Source: JAFDXJ01 sp039811225 (lineage in GTDB: Bacteria > Bacteroidota > Bacteroidia > Chitinophagales > Chitinophagaceae). From it: a stretch of DNA of 64,000 nucleotides. The translations under genes were made by a program, and so were the position numbers. The notes under the pieces are model-generated. The model made no database searches, was not told the origin of the DNA, and saw only the letters and a program-made list of their open reading frames with translations. The stretch lies in assembly GCA_039811225.1 (NCBI GenBank), contig JBDHYG010000001.1, positions 62,001 to 126,000 on the forward strand, written 5' to 3'. Shown here piece by piece: positions 52,027 through 60,146 of this stretch (within the stretch, counting starts at the first letter, position 1; each line of letters starts with the position of its first letter).

Positions 52027-52590
52027 ATGAATACAATCTTTATTAAAAATATGGTTTGCGACCGTTGCATTATGGTGGTACAAAACGAATTGGAAAAACT
52101 GGGATTAGATGCTAAAAATATAAAACTGGGCGAAGTTATTCTTTCCAAAGAAATAACATCTCTGGAAAAAGAGAATTTGTCCAAAACTTTAGAGCCATTA
52201 GGATTTGAAGTAATTGACGATAAAAAAGGCAGGATAATAGAAAAGATAAAGAACATTATCATTGACCTGGTACACCATCAGGATAGTGATGTAAAAACCA
52301 ACCTTTCCGATGTATTGAGTGACAAATTGCATCACGATTACAATTACCTGTCCAATCTGTTTTCAGAGGTAGAGGGTACAACCATTGAAAAATACTTTAT
52401 CGCCCAAAAGGTGGAGAAAGTCAAAGAATTGTTGGTGTATGATGAGTTGTCATTAAGTGAGATTGCGAACCGCCTAAATTATTCGAGCGTGGCATATTTG
52501 AGTAACCAGTTTAAAAAAGTTACCGGGCTAACACCAAGCCATTTCAAACAGATTAAAGAGGATAAAAGAAAACCGTTGGATAAAGTGTAA
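52027..52590 (+). CDS. AraC-type regulator with N-terminal HMA-like metal domain
   Basis: A 187-residue one-component regulator. Residues 1-70 resemble a heavy-metal-associated domain (MNTIFIKNMVCDRCIMVVQNELEKLG) with a CxxC pair. The C-terminal half is an AraC HTH (LSLSEIANRLNYSSVAYLSNQFKKVTGLTPSHFKQIK). It directly precedes copA, and the 41-bp repeat in front of copA begins at its last base, so it most likely senses Cu(I) and controls copA and copZ (inference). Confidence 0.85.
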   Translation: MNTIFIKNMVCDRCIMVVQNELEKLGLDAKNIKLGEVILSKEITSLEKENLSKTLEPLGFEVIDDKKGRIIEKIKNIIIDLVHHQDSDVKTNLSDVLSDKLHHDYNYLSNLFSEVEGTTIEKYFIAQKVEKVKELLVYDELSLSEIANRLNYSSVAYLSNQFKKVTGLTPSHFKQIKEDKRKPLDKV

Positions 52591-52630
52591 GTAAATCTTA
52601 CAAATCAAATCCAAAATTTCACAACAGTAC
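52590..52630 (+). promoter_or_regulatory. 41-bp repeated element upstream of copA
   Basis: Copy one of a 41-bp sequence beginning AGTAAATCTTACAAATCA and ending ACAACAGTAC. It aligns without gaps to 55100-55140 with 34 of 41 identical bases and ends 48 bp before the copA ATG. Probable binding site for the adjacent HMA-AraC regulator. Confidence 0.65.
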
Positions 52631-52678
52631 CCATAAATATAATAGCCAATTTTGTATTGTAAATTAAAGCAGGCAAAT

Positions 52679-55096
52679 ATGGCGACAAACAGAGAAAATA
52701 TATACATTCCATTGGAGGATGTAGAAAGCGAACACTGTGCATTAATCGTTGAAAAGGGATTGGCACAGGTAAAAGGCGTAGAAACCCATAAAGTAGAGCT
52801 GAACAACCGAAGGGCAGCGATTACAGTAGATAGCAATGAAACCGTAGGCGAGGCTGTTAAGGCAATTAAAGATTTAGGTTACGGAGTTCCAACGGTTAAA
52901 AGTGCTTTTCCGGTATTGGGCATGACCTGTGCATCCTGTGCGGGCAGTGCCGAAAGCATTGTGAAATACCAACCGGGAGTAGTTAATGCTTCCGTGAACT
53001 TTGCAACGGGCAATCTTACCGTGGAATATCTGCCCAATATGACCGATGCCTCCACCTTGCAAAAAGCGGTTCAGGGAGTAGGTTACGACCTATTGGTTGA
53101 AGACGAAATCAAGCAGCAGGAAACGCTCGAAGCCATCCACGAAAAGAAATTCCGAACCTTGAAAAACAAGACCATTTGGGCAATTATCCTTTCCCTGCCC
53201 GTGGTAATCATAGGAATGTTCTTTATGGATATGCCCTATGCAGACCCGATAATGTGGCTCTTTTCCACGCCCGTTGTAATATGGTTGGGCAGGGATTTTT
53301 TTGTAAACGCTTGGAAGCAGGCAAAGCACCGTTCCGCCAATATGGATACGCTGGTGGCATTGAGTACAGGTATTGCCTACCTGTTCAGTGTTTTCAATAT
53401 GCTGTTTGCCGACTTTTGGCATCAACGGGGACTGCATGCTCACGTATATTTTGAAGCGGCTGCCGTTATTATCGCATTCATCCTCTTGGGAAAACTGCTG
53501 GAAGAAAGAGCCAAAGGCAACACCTCTTCAGCCATTAAGAAGCTGATGGGCTTGCAGCCAAAAACGGTCATCGTGGTACAGGCGGACGGAACGGAAAAGC
53601 AGACCGCTATCGAAGACGTAAGCGCAGGCGATGTGATACTCGTAAAGCCCGGTGAAAAGATTGCGGTAGACGGCATGGTCATATCGGGCAATTCGTATGT
53701 GGACGAAAGCATGTTAAGCGGTGAGCCTGTACCTGTATTGAAAAAAGAAAAAGAAAAAGAAAAAGTATTTGCAGGAACGATTAACCAAAAAGGCAGCTTC
53801 CGGTTCAGGGCGGTAAAAGTGGGCAAAGAAACCATGCTTGCCCACATCATCAAAATGGTGCAGGATGCACAGGGAAGCAAAGCACCCGTACAGAAACTGG
53901 TCGATAGGATTGCGGGCATCTTTGTTCCCACAGTGATAGGTATTGCCATCCTGACATTTACGCTATGGTTGATTTTGGGAGGCGAAAACGGGGTTGTTCA
54001 AGGTCTGTTGGCAGCCGTTACGGTATTGGTCATTGCCTGCCCCTGTGCTTTAGGCTTAGCGACACCCACCGCTATTATGGTAGGCGTTGGTAAAGGTGCT
54101 GAAAATGGCATTTTGATAAAGGATGCCGAAAGTTTGGAACTGGCCAAAAAAGTAAATGCCATCGTTTTGGACAAAACCGGAACCATCACCGAGGGAAGAC
54201 CACAGGTAACGGGCATTAAATGGCTGAACAATGAGGACACTGCAAAAGAAATCCTTTTGAGCATCGAAAAGCAATCCGAGCATCCATTGGCAGAAGCCGT
54301 AGTGAAGCATCTTGGCGATGTAGCGACCACCTCTTTATCCATGTTCGACAGCATTACGGGCAAAGGCGCAAAAGCAGACCATGACAACGAAACCTATTAT
54401 GTAGGCAACAAAAAGCTATTGGCAGAAAACAACATTGCCATTGCCGGAGAATTACAAGACCAAGCCGAAGAATGGGGCAAACAGTCTAAAACCGTTATCT
54501 GGTTTGCAAACAGCAAAAAGGCTCTTGCTGTAATCGCTATCGCCGATAAGATTAAGGAAACATCGGTGCAGGCTATCCGGGAAATGCAGGAAATGGGCAT
54601 TGACCTGTATATGCTGACCGGAGATAATGAAGCTACCGCTAAAGCCATTGCGGAGCAGACAGGCATCAAGCATTACAAAGCCGAAGTTTTGCCACAGCAT
54701 AAAGCCGACTTTGTGAAAGAACTGCAAAGTAAAGGAAAGGTAGTGGCAATGGTGGGCGATGGTATCAACGACAGCACCGCATTGGCAACAGCCGATGTAA
54801 GTATCGCAATGGGCAAAGGCAGCGACATCGCAATGGACGTAGCCAAGATGACCATCATTTCGTCCGACCTGACCAAGATACCGCAGGCAATACGCTTGTC
54901 CAAACAGACCGTAGCCACCATCAAGCAAAACCTGTTCTGGGCGTTTATCTACAACGTAATCGGCATTCCGGTAGCGGCAGGCATCCTTTACCCTGTTAAC
55001 GGCTTCCTGCTCAACCCGATGATTGCGGGTGCGGCAATGGCATTGAGCAGCGTGAGCGTGGTCAGTAACAGCCTGCGGTTGAAGTGGAAGAAATAA
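52679..55096 (+). CDS. copA: Copper-exporting P1B ATPase CopA
   Basis: An 805-residue Cu(I) ATPase. The first HMA-like domain has lost its CxxC (ESEHCALIVEKGL). The second is intact (GMTCASCAGSAES, around residues 83-95). Core motifs are CPCALGLATP in helix 6, DKTGTITEG for phosphorylation, HPLAEA in the N-domain, and GDGINDSTALATADVSIAMG. The last is unusual in having DST where most P-ATPases have DAP. The start at 52679 (MATNRENIYIP) is favoured over an upstream TTG. The gene is preceded by a 41-bp repeat shared with copZ. Confidence 0.95.
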   Translation: MATNRENIYIPLEDVESEHCALIVEKGLAQVKGVETHKVELNNRRAAITVDSNETVGEAVKAIKDLGYGVPTVKSAFPVLGMTCASCAGSAESIVKYQPGVVNASVNFATGNLTVEYLPNMTDASTLQKAVQGVGYDLLVEDEIKQQETLEAIHEKKFRTLKNKTIWAIILSLPVVIIGMFFMDMPYADPIMWLFSTPVVIWLGRDFFVNAWKQAKHRSANMDTLVALSTGIAYLFSVFNMLFADFWHQRGLHAHVYFEAAAVIIAFILLGKLLEERAKGNTSSAIKKLMGLQPKTVIVVQADGTEKQTAIEDVSAGDVILVKPGEKIAVDGMVISGNSYVDESMLSGEPVPVLKKEKEKEKVFAGTINQKGSFRFRAVKVGKETMLAHIIKMVQDAQGSKAPVQKLVDRIAGIFVPTVIGIAILTFTLWLILGGENGVVQGLLAAVTVLVIACPCALGLATPTAIMVGVGKGAENGILIKDAESLELAKKVNAIVLDKTGTITEGRPQVTGIKWLNNEDTAKEILLSIEKQSEHPLAEAVVKHLGDVATTSLSMFDSITGKGAKADHDNETYYVGNKKLLAENNIAIAGELQDQAEEWGKQSKTVIWFANSKKALAVIAIADKIKETSVQAIREMQEMGIDLYMLTGDNEATAKAIAEQTGIKHYKAEVLPQHKADFVKELQSKGKVVAMVGDGINDSTALATADVSIAMGKGSDIAMDVAKMTIISSDLTKIPQAIRLSKQTVATIKQNLFWAFIYNVIGIPVAAGILYPVNGFLLNPMIAGAAMALSSVSVVSNSLRLKWKK

Positions 55097-55099
55097 AAC

Positions 55100-55140
55100 A
55101 GTAAATCTCACAAATCAAACAAGAAATTACACAACAATAC
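55100..55140 (+). promoter_or_regulatory. 41-bp repeated element upstream of copZ
   Basis: Copy two, beginning AGTAAATCTCACAAATCA and ending ACAACAATAC, 34 of 41 bases identical to the copy before copA. It ends 55 bp before the copZ-like ATG. Seven differences are scattered rather than clustered. Confidence 0.65.
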
Positions 55141-55195
55141 TGAACTGAATAGTACGGAAATTTGCATTATCAGATAACTCTAAAATTTATTAACA

Positions 55196-55417
55196 ATGGA
55201 AAATAAACAATTTCAATTCAAGACGAACATCAATTGCGGAGGTTGTATCGCATCTGTAAAACCGCACTTGGACAAGGCAGAGGGTATCTGCCATTGGGAA
55301 GTGGACACTGCCAACAAGGACAAGGTACTTACAGTGAAGTCCGAGGGCATTACCGAGCAGGAAGTAATATCGACCGTGCAAAAGGCAGGCTTCAAAATTG
55401 AACCTTTGGACGCCTAA
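55196..55417 (+). CDS. copZ: CopZ-like heavy-metal-associated domain protein
   Basis: A 73-residue single HMA domain with the metal motif NCGGCIASVKPHLDK (instead of the common MxCxxC), followed by WEVDTANKDKVLTVKSEGITEQEVISTVQKAGF. It is expected to shuttle Cu(I) to CopA in the cytoplasm. It shares its upstream element with copA and is followed by a long hairpin terminator. Confidence 0.85.
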   Translation: MENKQFQFKTNINCGGCIASVKPHLDKAEGICHWEVDTANKDKVLTVKSEGITEQEVISTVQKAGFKIEPLDA

Positions 55418-55432
55418 GCCAACAACTTTTTG

Positions 55433-55490
55433 AAATGCCCTTTTTCCGACCGAATTTTCTATGAGGTTGGGTTGCTGAAAAAGGGCATTT
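55433..55490 (+). terminator. Hairpin terminator after copZ
   Basis: AAATGCCCTTTTT (55433-55445) pairs perfectly with AAAAAGGGCATTT (55478-55490) around a 32-base loop. The T-run is short, so it could also act as an RNA structure. It probably ends the copA-copZ unit. Confidence 0.7.
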
Positions 55491-55524
55491 TATCAATTCT
55501 GAAAAAAGGCGATAGGTTATTGCG

Positions 55525-55600
55525 TATATGGCATTTTTTTGTCCATATAGCAAAAAAAAACGTAAAACGATATAAAAAACCAATCTAATTTGTAACTTTG
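55525..55600 (+). promoter_or_regulatory. Inverted repeat and -7 box before the Cys-rich protein gene
   Basis: TATATGG (55525-55531) and CCATATA (55543-55549) form a perfect 7-bp inverted pair with 11 bp between, upstream of TAACTTTG (55593-55600), a match to TAnnTTTG. The box ends 5 bp before the TTG start. A good -33 box is missing, which fits control by an activator. Confidence 0.5.
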
Positions 55601-55605
55601 TTGCG

Positions 55606-55992
55606 TTGAAAAATTATAGAATACATATAGGCATTTTGACATTGTTCTGTTTGGTTTTCTTTATGATGCCAAGTCAGAGCTATGCCTGTTCCAAAAATTC
55701 AACAAAGACCGAGCAGTCTTCCTACTCAAAGGAGAAATCCAAAAAATCAGAACATAAAAAAGGTTGCAAGGGCAAATCCTGTAAAAAATGCAAAAGTGAC
55801 AAATGCGGGGGCGGCTGTTCACACAACTCTTGCAGGTGCGGTGCTTCAACCACTTCCCTAAATGTCCCAACCATAATCGAATTAAAGGCAAAAAATCACT
55901 TAGCAGCAGCTAAAAAGCAAAAATTCGGTTTCAAAGAAGCCTACTATTCTTCGGGCTTTTTCTCCATTTGGCTACCGCCTAAAATAAGCTAA
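55606..55992 (+). CDS. Exported Cys/Lys-rich protein, possible metal-binding
   Basis: A 128-residue protein with a signal peptide (MKNYRIHIGILTLFCLVFFMMPSQSYA) and a mature stretch of dense Cys, Lys and Ser (HKKGCKGKSCKKCKSDKCGGGCSHNSCRCG) that looks metallothionein-like. The C-terminal 50 residues have no Cys and end FSIWLPPKIS. The start codon is TTG; no Met in frame would keep the basic n-region. It is first of the second copper transcription unit. The name metallothionein would be an overstatement; only composition supports metal binding. Confidence 0.65.
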   Translation: MKNYRIHIGILTLFCLVFFMMPSQSYACSKNSTKTEQSSYSKEKSKKSEHKKGCKGKSCKKCKSDKCGGGCSHNSCRCGASTTSLNVPTIIELKAKNHLAAAKKQKFGFKEAYYSSGFFSIWLPPKIS

Positions 55993-56085
55993 AACTATGG
56001 CCTGATAGCCATAGGTGTGTCCTGTCAGAAGCTGTTCCGGCTTTTGCAAATCCCCTATTTGTATCATTTACTTAAAATTTAAAAC

Positions 56086-56114
56086 AGAAACGGGTTTATC
56101 TATCCCCCGTTTCT
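56086..56114 (+). other. Hairpin just upstream of the HMA-DUF3347 gene
   Basis: AGAAACGGG (56086-56094) pairs perfectly with CCCGTTTCT (56106-56114). It ends 15 bp before the ATG at 56130 and may affect translation or be the terminator of the preceding gene. Confidence 0.5.
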
Positions 56115-56129
56115 CAAAATGTAATTATT

Positions 56130-57005
56130 ATGAAATCATTATCAAAAATAGTGATGGTAATCGCCGTGTTACTATCATCAATAAACGGCTTCGCACAAAT
56201 CAAGAATGCGAAAACAGAAACCGTAAAGATTTACGGCAATTGTGGTATGTGCAAAACCACCATCGAAAAAGCAGGTAACGTAAAAAAGGTAGCCAGCGTG
56301 GACTGGAACAAAGATACCAAGATGGCTACGCTCACCTATGACGGCGACAAAACAAATCAGGATGAAATCCTGAAACGTATTGCTTTGGCTGGTTATGACA
56401 GTGAGAAGTTCCGTGCGCCGGATGACGTATATGCTAAACTGGCTGGTTGCTGCCAGTATGATAGACCCGTGAAGACGGTTGCCAAAAACAAGGAGGCGGG
56501 AATGGACATGAATGCCGGACATGGCAATCACGACCATAGTCAAATGGCAGCTAACAAAGATGCAGCCCAAAACCAATCACAGCTAAAGGCTGTATTTGAC
56601 AACTACTTTTCAGTGAAAGATGCTTTGATAAAAACCGATGCGGCGACCGCATCTGCCAAAGCCGCTGAATTGGCTGCATCCCTTAAAGCAGTCGATATGA
56701 ATAAGCTATCGGCAGAGGAACATACGGCTTGGATGAAAGTGATGCAGGACTTGACGGCCAATGCGGAAAGCATTTCAAAATCAAAAGATGTTGCAAAACA
56801 AAGAAGTGCTTTTGCGGCACTTTCGGGAAGCATCTACACACTGGCCAAAGTGTCTAAACAGGATACTCCCGTTTATTACCAGCACTGCCCTATGTACAAT
56901 GGAGGTAAGGGAGCCAATTGGCTAAGTAAAGAGAATGCTGTTAAAAACCCATATTACGGCTCACAGATGCTTACCTGCGGCAGTACGGTCGAAACCATTA
57001 AATAA
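56130..57005 (+). CDS. Periplasmic HMA plus DUF3347 copper-binding protein
   Basis: A 291-residue exported protein: signal peptide (VIAVLLSSINGFAQ), an HMA-like domain (VKIYGNCGMCKTTIEKAGNV), a Cys pair (LAGCCQYD), a His/Met linker (GMDMNAGHGNHDHSQM), and a C-terminal DUF3347 domain with QHCPMYNGGKGANW and YYGSQMLTCG. The same DUF3347 motifs recur in the protein at 59471, so they are related. Its role is probably to bind and relay copper in the periplasm. Same-strand neighbours begin 14 bp downstream. Confidence 0.85.
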   Translation: MKSLSKIVMVIAVLLSSINGFAQIKNAKTETVKIYGNCGMCKTTIEKAGNVKKVASVDWNKDTKMATLTYDGDKTNQDEILKRIALAGYDSEKFRAPDDVYAKLAGCCQYDRPVKTVAKNKEAGMDMNAGHGNHDHSQMAANKDAAQNQSQLKAVFDNYFSVKDALIKTDAATASAKAAELAASLKAVDMNKLSAEEHTAWMKVMQDLTANAESISKSKDVAKQRSAFAALSGSIYTLAKVSKQDTPVYYQHCPMYNGGKGANWLSKENAVKNPYYGSQMLTCGSTVETIK

Positions 57006-57019
57006 CAGGTCTGAAAGCT

Positions 57020-57325
57020 ATGGTACAGTACAATGACATGGTGCAGGCGCTTAAAGACCTAAGACAGCGTGGATACAGTATGGACTTTAGTCTGTTGCCG
57101 GACTGCCTGTACTGTGCGTCAAGGAGCCTGAAACTAAAACCGGAGGATTTTACGGTTACGGAAACCCATAGGTTTGAAAGCCTCGACAGCAGTCCTGATA
57201 ACAATGCCGTGATTTATGCCATATCGTCCAATGATGGTAAGAATAAAGGCGTACTTGTGGATGCCTATGGTGCTTATGCCGAAGAAATGACCCATGAGAT
57301 GGCAAAAAAATTAAGTGCAACATAA
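57020..57325 (+). CDS. Small conserved hypothetical protein (often mislabelled PRPP synthetase)
   Basis: A 101-residue soluble protein with MVQALKDLRQRGYSMDFSLLPDCLYC, FTVTETHRFES and a C-terminal SSNDGKNKGVLVDAYGAY. Homologues are commonly labelled phosphoribosylpyrophosphate synthetase, but it is far too short and has no PRPP loop, so I do not accept that name. It lies inside the copper operon between the DUF3347 protein and copB. Confidence 0.7.
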   Translation: MVQYNDMVQALKDLRQRGYSMDFSLLPDCLYCASRSLKLKPEDFTVTETHRFESLDSSPDNNAVIYAISSNDGKNKGVLVDAYGAYAEEMTHEMAKKLSAT

Positions 57326-57343
57326 CTTTTAAAACCCCTTATT

Positions 57344-59464
57344 ATGAAAAAATACACGTGTCCCATGCACCCGCAGGTGCTAAAAGACGAACCAGGCAAA
57401 TGCCCGCTTTGTGGCATGGCACTGGTTCCCGTTGGCGGTAGCTCAGTTTCTCATGTACAAAAATCAGGACATGGGCATTCCGGGCATTCTCAACATGGCC
57501 ATGCTGACGAAAACTTTAATAAACATGAGGGACATCATACAGGTGATTTCCTCACTCGTTTTTGGATAAGCCTTGTCATTACAATCCCTATACTGCTCCT
57601 GTCGCACATGATACAGCAATGGTTAGGTTTCTCGCTTGCTTTCAATGGCGATAAATATGTGTTGCTGGCATTGGGTACGGTGATTTATTGCTATGGAGGC
57701 TTACCATTCCTAAAGGGAATGATTGGCGAGGTGAAAGCCAAAGCCATAGGGATGATGACACTTGTTGCTATCGCCATATCCGTAGCCTATGTCTATTCCG
57801 TAGCCGTTGTATTTGGCTTGCAGGGTATGGATTTCTTTTGGGAACTGGCAACCCTAATTGACATCATGCTGTTAGGGCATTGGCTGGAAATGCGTTCCCA
57901 AATGGCTGCTTCACGGGCATTACAGTCATTGGTAGCGTTACTGCCCAACGATGTTACCGTGGAACGAGGCGGAGAAGCTGTAAAGATAAAGCTAGAAGAC
58001 CTGCAAAGCGGTGAAACGGCTATCATAAAACCGGGTGAAAAAATTCCAGCCGACGGATTGGTTCTGGATGGGCTTTCATATATCAACGAGAGTATGCTTA
58101 CCGGAGAAAGTGTTCCCGTAAAAAAGGAAAAGGACGGAAAGGTCATCGCAGGCTCTATCAATGGTGATGGTGCGCTGAAAGTTAAAGTAACAGCCGTTGG
58201 AAAAGACAGCTACCTGAACAGGGTTATCAATCTTGTGCAGGAGGCACAAGCTACTAAGTCCAATACGCAAAACCTTGCGGACAAAGTTGCCAAATGGCTC
58301 ACCTTTATTGCCATTGCCGTGGGCATAGGCACATTTGCCTATTGGTATGCAAGCAGTGGAGATATTGCCTTTGCGCTTGAAAGAATGGTGACGGTAATGG
58401 TAACGGCCTGCCCGCACGCATTGGGCGTGGCTATCCCGTTGGTAGTCGCCATTTCCACAACGCTTTCGGCGACCAATGGCCTGCTCATCCGCAACCGTAC
58501 GGCATTTGAAACCACCCGAAAACTTTCCACTGTCATTTTTGATAAGACCGGAACGCTCACCAAAGGTTCCCATGCGGTAGAAAAGGTTATTCCCTTAACG
58601 GATGAATATAATGCCGATGAGGTTATCCAGTATGCTGCCGCAGTACAGCAAAATTCGGAACACCATATCGCCAAAGGCATTATGGCTACATTGAAAGAAA
58701 AGAGCCTTGCCTTATGGAAGTCTGAAAACTTCAGCTATATGCAGGGCATAGGTGTTAAAGGTGTTGTGAACGGGAAAAATGTCGTAGCTGGCGGCCCGAA
58801 TTATTTCACCGAAAACCACCTTTCCCTGCCGGAAATTCCAAACGAAATCAATCAAGAGGCCGAAACGGTCAACTTTGTCCTCATTGATGACCGGGTAATC
58901 GGCATCATTACTTTGGCAGACAGCATCCGTGAGGGTTCGGCACAGGCGATTGAGGAACTCAAAAAAATGGGCATCAAGTCCTTTCTGCTCACCGGGGACA
59001 ACGACAGGATTGCTGCTGCCGTAGCCGGAAAATTGGGTATGGACGGGTATTTGGCTAATGTGCTTCCGCACAACAAGCAGGAGAAAGTAAAGGAGTTTCA
59101 GGCAAAAGGCGAAATCGTAGCAATGACTGGTGATGGTGTAAATGATGCACCTGCACTGGCACAGGCAGATGTGGGCATTGCCGTGGGTTCCGGTACGGAC
59201 GTGGCTGCCGAAACAGCGGATATCATATTGGTAGACAGCGACCCGAGGGATGTGGTCAAACTGATTGACTTCGGCAAACTTACCTACAAAAAGATGGTAC
59301 AGAACCTGATATGGGCGGTTGGCTACAACGTAGTGGCAATACCGCTTGCGGCGGGCGTACTCTATCCGAATTTTATTCTAAGTCCCGCTATGGGTGCTGT
59401 GCTGATGAGTGTAAGCACCATTGTAGTGGCTATTAACGCAAGTTTATTAAAAATCAAAAAATAA
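57344..59464 (+). CDS. copB: CopB-type P1B ATPase with CPH motif
   Basis: A 706-residue copper-exporting ATPase. The N-terminal zinc-ribbon-like heavy-metal domain is YTCPMHPQVLKDEPGKCPLCGMALVP, followed by a His-rich segment (GHGHSGHSQHGHADENFNKHEGHH). Helix 6 has TACPHALGVAIPL (CPH instead of CPC), the mark of the CopB subgroup; the rest are DKTGTLTKG and TGDGVNDAPALAQADVGIAVG. Together with CopA upstream, the block thus encodes two different copper ATPases. Confidence 0.94.
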   Translation: MKKYTCPMHPQVLKDEPGKCPLCGMALVPVGGSSVSHVQKSGHGHSGHSQHGHADENFNKHEGHHTGDFLTRFWISLVITIPILLLSHMIQQWLGFSLAFNGDKYVLLALGTVIYCYGGLPFLKGMIGEVKAKAIGMMTLVAIAISVAYVYSVAVVFGLQGMDFFWELATLIDIMLLGHWLEMRSQMAASRALQSLVALLPNDVTVERGGEAVKIKLEDLQSGETAIIKPGEKIPADGLVLDGLSYINESMLTGESVPVKKEKDGKVIAGSINGDGALKVKVTAVGKDSYLNRVINLVQEAQATKSNTQNLADKVAKWLTFIAIAVGIGTFAYWYASSGDIAFALERMVTVMVTACPHALGVAIPLVVAISTTLSATNGLLIRNRTAFETTRKLSTVIFDKTGTLTKGSHAVEKVIPLTDEYNADEVIQYAAAVQQNSEHHIAKGIMATLKEKSLALWKSENFSYMQGIGVKGVVNGKNVVAGGPNYFTENHLSLPEIPNEINQEAETVNFVLIDDRVIGIITLADSIREGSAQAIEELKKMGIKSFLLTGDNDRIAAAVAGKLGMDGYLANVLPHNKQEKVKEFQAKGEIVAMTGDGVNDAPALAQADVGIAVGSGTDVAAETADIILVDSDPRDVVKLIDFGKLTYKKMVQNLIWAVGYNVVAIPLAAGVLYPNFILSPAMGAVLMSVSTIVVAINASLLKIKK

Positions 59465-59470
59465 ATAAAA

Positions 59471-60136
59471 ATGAAAAATCTAACATTATCAATCATTGCT
59501 GTTATCATGGCATTTGTAACAGTATCATGCAATCAGGCATCCAACAAAAACGAGCAGTCTTCAAATGATACTGCTGTTGTATCACAAGAACAGCCAGCTT
59601 CCCAACCAAAAGAGGATGATACGGTAGCTGCGCCCGCTGTGAGCGAAACACCGAGCGGTCAGGAAGCAAAAGCAACAGGAAAAGAAGAAGCAAAAAACTT
59701 TTCTATTGCGCCCATAGTTACCGATTATCTATCATTAAAGAACGCACTTGCTTCAGATAATGACAAAGCTGCCGCCAATGCAGGAAAAAAGCTGTTGGGT
59801 ACTTTGAATAAGGTGGATATGAAAACTATTCCAGCCGATAAGCATAAAGAGTTTATGGAAATTTTTGAAAGTGCAAAAGAAAATGCCGAGCACATTGGCG
59901 AAAATGCTGGGAAGATAGACCACCAAAGAGAACATTTAGCGTCGCTTAGCGAAGATTTGAAAGACCTGGTTAGTTTGTTCGGCACATCACAAACATTGTA
60001 TCAAGACCATTGCCCGATGTTCAATGACGGGAAAGGAGCTGTTTGGTTCAGCGAAAACAAAGAAATCAAAAATCCTTACTACGGTTCAAAAATGATTAGC
60101 TGCGGTAAGGTACAGCAAACAATTAACGGTAAATAA
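59471..60136 (+). CDS. DUF3347 lipoprotein
   Basis: A 221-residue lipoprotein (AVIMAFVTVSCNQA) with a Glu/Ala/Pro-rich linker and a DUF3347 domain (residues about 80-220): DYLSLKNALASDN, HCPMFNDGKGAVWFSEN, NPYYGSKMISCG. It lacks the HMA domain of its relative at 56130. It follows copB by 6 bp and shares its transcript. Its probable role is periplasmic copper binding. Confidence 0.85.
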   Translation: MKNLTLSIIAVIMAFVTVSCNQASNKNEQSSNDTAVVSQEQPASQPKEDDTVAAPAVSETPSGQEAKATGKEEAKNFSIAPIVTDYLSLKNALASDNDKAAANAGKKLLGTLNKVDMKTIPADKHKEFMEIFESAKENAEHIGENAGKIDHQREHLASLSEDLKDLVSLFGTSQTLYQDHCPMFNDGKGAVWFSENKEIKNPYYGSKMISCGKVQQTINGK

Positions 60137-60146
60137 ATTTAGGGTT

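Noticed and set aside
57020..57325. Phosphoribosylpyrophosphate synthetase label
   Set aside because: At 101 residues it is much too short and lacks the PRPP-binding loop.
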